From Pseudomonas sp. RIT-PI-q (GTDB taxonomy: Bacteria; Pseudomonadota; Gammaproteobacteria; Pseudomonadales; Pseudomonadaceae), in contig NZ_LHPC01000077.1 of NCBI RefSeq assembly GCF_001297125.1, positions 172,810-236,809 of the forward strand: a stretch of 64,000 nucleotides of DNA, written 5' to 3'. The notes beneath the pieces were generated by a model that ran no database searches, was not told the DNA's origin, and saw only the letters and a program-made list of their open reading frames with translations. Position 1 is the stretch's first letter. Each line of letters opens with the position of its first letter. Below are positions 61,564-64,000 of this stretch, piece after piece. Made by a program: the position numbers and the translations under genes.

Positions 61564-62730
61564 TTAGTGGGTAGCAGGGGCCAGTTCGGGGTTACCGCTC
61601 TGACGGAAAGTAATCAGGGTCACCAGCAGGGCGAGTACCGCCAGTGCCGCTGCGGCGAGTGGCACGCTGGTCAGGCCGAAGCCGTGGGCGATGACGCTGC
61701 CGCCGACCCAGGCACCGAGTGCGTTGCCGACGTTGAACGCGCCGATGTTCAGGGTCGACACCAGGTTCGGTGCGGCTTGGCCGTAGGTCACGACGTTCAC
61801 TTGCAGGGCGGGTACGGCGGCGAAGCACGCGGTGGCCCAGAGGAACAGGGTGATTTCGGTCGGGATCAGGGCAACGCTGGTCCAGGTCAGGACCGTGGAG
61901 ACCACCGCCATGGTGATGAACACGCCGATCAGCGTCGCCGCCATGCCTTTGTCCGCCAGCTTGCCGCCGATGATGTTGCCGACGGTCAGGCCCAGGCCGA
62001 TGAGCATCAGGGTCCAGGTCACGCCGCGTGGCGAGACGCCGGTGACTTCGCCCAGCAGCGGGGCAACGTAGGTGAACAAGGTGAAGACAGACGCGGCGAA
62101 CAAGGCGGTCATGCTCAGCGACAGCCAGATACCGGCGCCTTTAAGGGCGCGCAGTTCGGCGCGCATGTCGAGTTTTTCTTCATCACGCTTGGCGGGCAGG
62201 AAACGGATCAGGCCGATCAGCGCAATCACACCGATCACGGTCACCGCCCAGAACGTCGAGCGCCAGCCGGCTTGCTGACCGAGTGCAGTGCCCAGCGGAA
62301 CGCCGAGGACGTTGGCCAGGGTCAGGCCGGTGAACATCAGGGCTACGGCCGATGCGCGCTTGTTGGCGGGCACCAGGCCTGCCGCGACCACCGAACCGAT
62401 GCCGAAGAACGCGCCGTGACACAGGGCCGTGACCACACGGGCAAACATCAGCACGTTGTAGTCACTGGCGACTGCGCAGAGCAGGTTGCCGACAATGAAA
62501 ATTCCCATCAGCGCTACTAATGCAGCCTTGCGCGGCAGTTTGGCCGTAGCCAGTGCCATGAACGGCGCGCCGATGGCCACGCCCAGGGCGTAACCGGTCA
62601 CCAGCCAGCCGGCACCGGGGATTGACACACCAAGGTCGGCCGCCACATCAGGCAGCAAGCCCATGATGACGAACTCCGTGGTGCCGATGGCGAAGGCGCT
62701 CAAGGCCAGGATGAGTAGCGAGAGGGGCAT
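61564..62730 (-). CDS. MFS efflux transporter, DHA1/AraJ-like
   Basis: The protein has 388 residues and 12 membrane segments. SLLILALSAFAIGTTEFVIMGLLP opens the AraJ/YdhP drug-resistance group. GYALGVAIGAPFMALATAKLPRK is motif A. VTALCHGAFFGIGSVVAAGLV and VLGVPLGTALGQQAGWRSTF are motifs B and C of exporters. It starts three bases from the ArsR stop and precedes xenB, so the operon likely exports and reduces a toxic compound. Confidence 0.9.
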   Translation of the reverse strand: MPLSLLILALSAFAIGTTEFVIMGLLPDVAADLGVSIPGAGWLVTGYALGVAIGAPFMALATAKLPRKAALVALMGIFIVGNLLCAVASDYNVLMFARVVTALCHGAFFGIGSVVAAGLVPANKRASAVALMFTGLTLANVLGVPLGTALGQQAGWRSTFWAVTVIGVIALIGLIRFLPAKRDEEKLDMRAELRALKGAGIWLSLSMTALFAASVFTLFTYVAPLLGEVTGVSPRGVTWTLMLIGLGLTVGNIIGGKLADKGMAATLIGVFITMAVVSTVLTWTSVALIPTEITLFLWATACFAAVPALQVNVVTYGQAAPNLVSTLNIGAFNVGNALGAWVGGSVIAHGFGLTSVPLAAAALAVLALLVTLITFRQSGNPELAPATH

Positions 62731-62733
62731 TGT

Positions 62734-63054
62734 TCAGTTCCTTGTCGGAGCGCTGAGCTCCTTGACGATGGCGTCGAGGAACGCCTGGATCACGTCCTCG
62801 TTGCGTTTGAAAAAGTGCCATTGACCGGCTTTCTGGCTGCTGATCAGTCCCGCACGTTGCAAGTTCGCCAGGTGGGCGGACACGGTCGACTGCGACAGGC
62901 CGCAGCGTTGGTCGATCTGTCCGGCGCAAATGCCGTACTCGTGGTTGTGGATCTGTTCCGGGAACTGCGACTTGGGGTCTTTCAGCCAGGTGAGGATGTC
63001 TCGGCGTACTGGGTGTGCCAGGGCTTTTATTATTTCGTCGAGGTCGATGGTCAT
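62734..63054 (-). CDS. ArsR-family transcriptional regulator
   Basis: The protein has 106 residues. The winged HTH is ALAHPVRRDILTWLKDP, CGLSQSTVSAHLANLQRAGL and ISSQKAGQWHFFKRNED. It lacks an obvious metal-binding cysteine pair in the recognition helix (RCGLSQ has only one Cys), so it more likely senses a reactive small molecule than arsenite. First gene of the operon; the repeats at 63083-63126 are probable operators. Confidence 0.88.
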   Translation of the reverse strand: MTIDLDEIIKALAHPVRRDILTWLKDPKSQFPEQIHNHEYGICAGQIDQRCGLSQSTVSAHLANLQRAGLISSQKAGQWHFFKRNEDVIQAFLDAIVKELSAPTRN

Positions 63055-63082
63055 GGGTATGGGCTCGTGATGAATAAAACGC

Positions 63083-63126
63083 TATATCGCGATGAGGCGA
63101 ACTTTAAATCGGTACTTCGCGATATA
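63083..63126. promoter_or_regulatory. Inverted-repeat operator of the arsR-MFS-xenB operon
   Basis: TATATCGCGA (63083-63092) and TCGCGATATA (63117-63126) are perfect reverse complements with 24 bases between. A third TATATCG lies at about 63154. They lie just upstream of the arsR start. Confidence 0.75.
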
Positions 63127-63225
63127 CCAATATGATTTTGGTCTGACGACCGTATAAATCGGTATATCGGGTTATAACGATACGTAGGTTGTAAAGAGAT
63201 AAGGCCGCAATGCTAAGCTGCGCCC

Positions 63226-63801
63226 ATGAACTATCTCGCACATCTTCACCTCGGTGGCCAGCGTCCCGGTCAATTGCTCGGCAGTCTGTACGGCGATTTC
63301 GTCAAAGGGCGGCTGCAAGGGCAGTTCGAGCCGGAGGTAGAGGCCGCTATCCAGCTGCACCGCAGCATTGACGTGTTTACCGACCGACATCCGTTGGTGG
63401 ATGTCGCGTTGTCACGGTTTTCCCTGACGCGGCGGCGTTACGCCGGGATCGTGCTCGACGTGTTTTTCGATCACTGCCTGGCGCGGGACTGGATGCTTTA
63501 CTCGGAGCAGCCGCTGGATCAGTTCACTTCGGACGTGTACCGGGTGCTGTCCACGGAACCGCAGTTGCCGGAACGCCTGGCGCGGATCGCCCCGCACATG
63601 GTGGCTAATGACTGGTTGGGTTCCTACCGGGAATTCGCGGTGCTGGAGCAGGTGCTGCGGGGGATCTCGCGACGGTTGACCCGGCCGGAGGAGTTGGCGG
63701 CTGCGATGCAGGAATTGCGGGTGTTGTATGAACCGTTGAGCGAGGATTTTCGGGTGTTCTATCCGCAGTTGCAGACATTCGCTGCAACGCCGCGAATCTA
63801 A
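63226..63801 (+). CDS. acpH: Acyl carrier protein phosphodiesterase AcpH
   Basis: The protein has 191 residues. MNYLAHLHLGG, GSLYGDFVKGRL, AAIQLHRSIDVFTDRHPLV and RRRYAGIVLDVFFDHCLARDW carry the metal-binding His/Asp pattern of AcpH, an HD-like hydrolase that removes 4'-phosphopantetheine from ACP. It diverges from the arsR operon. Confidence 0.92.
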   Translation: MNYLAHLHLGGQRPGQLLGSLYGDFVKGRLQGQFEPEVEAAIQLHRSIDVFTDRHPLVDVALSRFSLTRRRYAGIVLDVFFDHCLARDWMLYSEQPLDQFTSDVYRVLSTEPQLPERLARIAPHMVANDWLGSYREFAVLEQVLRGISRRLTRPEELAAAMQELRVLYEPLSEDFRVFYPQLQTFAATPRI

Positions 63802-63802
63802 T

Positions 63803-63874
63803 GTGGGAGCGGGCTTGCCCGCGATTGCGGTATGTCATTCAGCATCATTGTTGAATGTTAAGCCGCTATCGCGG
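63803..63874. repeat. REPIN with interrupted right arm
   Basis: A full GTGGGAGCGGGCTTGCCCGC arm at 63804-63825 is followed by CGCTATCGCGG at 63864-63874, where the second arm would continue GCAAGCCCGC but breaks off. Confidence 0.75.
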
Positions 63875-64000
63875 TGTAGAAACGGATACATCCTTTACAA
63901 ACGAAACCGGGGACATCCTTTACGTTTCTGTTGGCTTGAAAGGCGGCTTTCGCCGCTTTTCAACCTGCCTAAAAGGTAGTTGCAGAGGTAAATATCCCAC
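63875..64000. mobile_element. Possible insertion sequence end, running out of the window
   Basis: It begins exactly where the REPIN arm breaks, with TGTAGAAACGGATACATCC. Two 11-base ACATCCTTTAC repeats lie at 63888-63898 and 63913-63923, 25 bases apart, as in many transposase-binding IS ends. A GGCGG-CTTT-CGCC hairpin with T-run lies at 63942-63960. No transposase is within the window, so the call rests on the break and the repeats. Confidence 0.4.

Overview
The window is a stretch of a fluorescent Pseudomonas chromosome, most likely P. fluorescens group. The pointers are GC-rich coding sequence, many Pseudomonas-type REP/REPIN palindromes between genes, a dinG - serine hydrolase - OmpA lipoprotein - pdxH - SlyB-like gene order that I recall from pseudomonads, a TtgABC/EmhABC efflux operon with its divergent TetR repressor and a recognisable operator, and a xenB-type reductase. 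No rRNA, tRNA, CRISPR or complete insertion sequence was seen.

Layout. 1-7.8 kb: 3' end of dinG, an exported GH50-like glycoside hydrolase, a class-C beta-lactamase-fold esterase, an OmpA-type lipoprotein, pdxH, a small membrane-anchored protein and a SlyB-like lipoprotein. 7.8-10.7 kb: an accessory patch in which an orphan RHS-core protein of the polymorphic toxin type lies between two 182-bp direct copies of the 3' end of nhaA; only the right copy belongs to an intact nhaA. 10.9-16.4 kb: a PLP enzyme of the cysteine-synthase fold, a large FAD-dependent dehydrogenase, a lipoprotein, and an atypical SDR diverging from a LysR regulator. 16.4-21.5 kb: the complete branched-chain amino acid ABC transporter (livFGMH and the binding protein). 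21.8-29.8 kb: a DUF2288 protein, a large divergent FtsZ/tubulin-superfamily protein, a 3-hydroxyisobutyrate-dehydrogenase-like enzyme convergent with an MHYT-GGDEF protein whose EAL domain is cut off, a YkgJ-type cysteine-cluster protein and an MFS transporter.

30-38.5 kb: rapA, small unknown proteins, a LysR / RidA / class V aminotransferase group, the 37-residue cbb3-oxidase subunit gene ccoM behind an ANR-type box, and a Pit-type phosphate transporter. 39.5-50.5 kb: a complete protocatechuate branch of the beta-ketoadipate pathway, pcaR - pcaK - pcaIJF - pcaHG - pcaT - pcaBDC, with three PcaR-like inverted-repeat operators. It takes up aromatic acids, cleaves protocatechuate and converts it to succinyl-CoA and acetyl-CoA. 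An OprD-family porin lies convergent to it. 52.5-59.2 kb: the RND multidrug efflux operon and emhR/ttgR. 59.5-64 kb: a DUF3077 gene with a structured leader, an arsR - MFS - xenB operon, acpH, and at the right edge a REPIN that is interrupted by what may be the end of an insertion sequence.

The items most worth following up are the tubulin-like protein (22436-24631), the RHS cassette between nhaA repeats (8081-9710), the truncated MHYT-GGDEF-EAL protein, the GH50-like enzyme with a cysteine-bounded repeat insertion, and the hairpin-rich DUF3077 leader.
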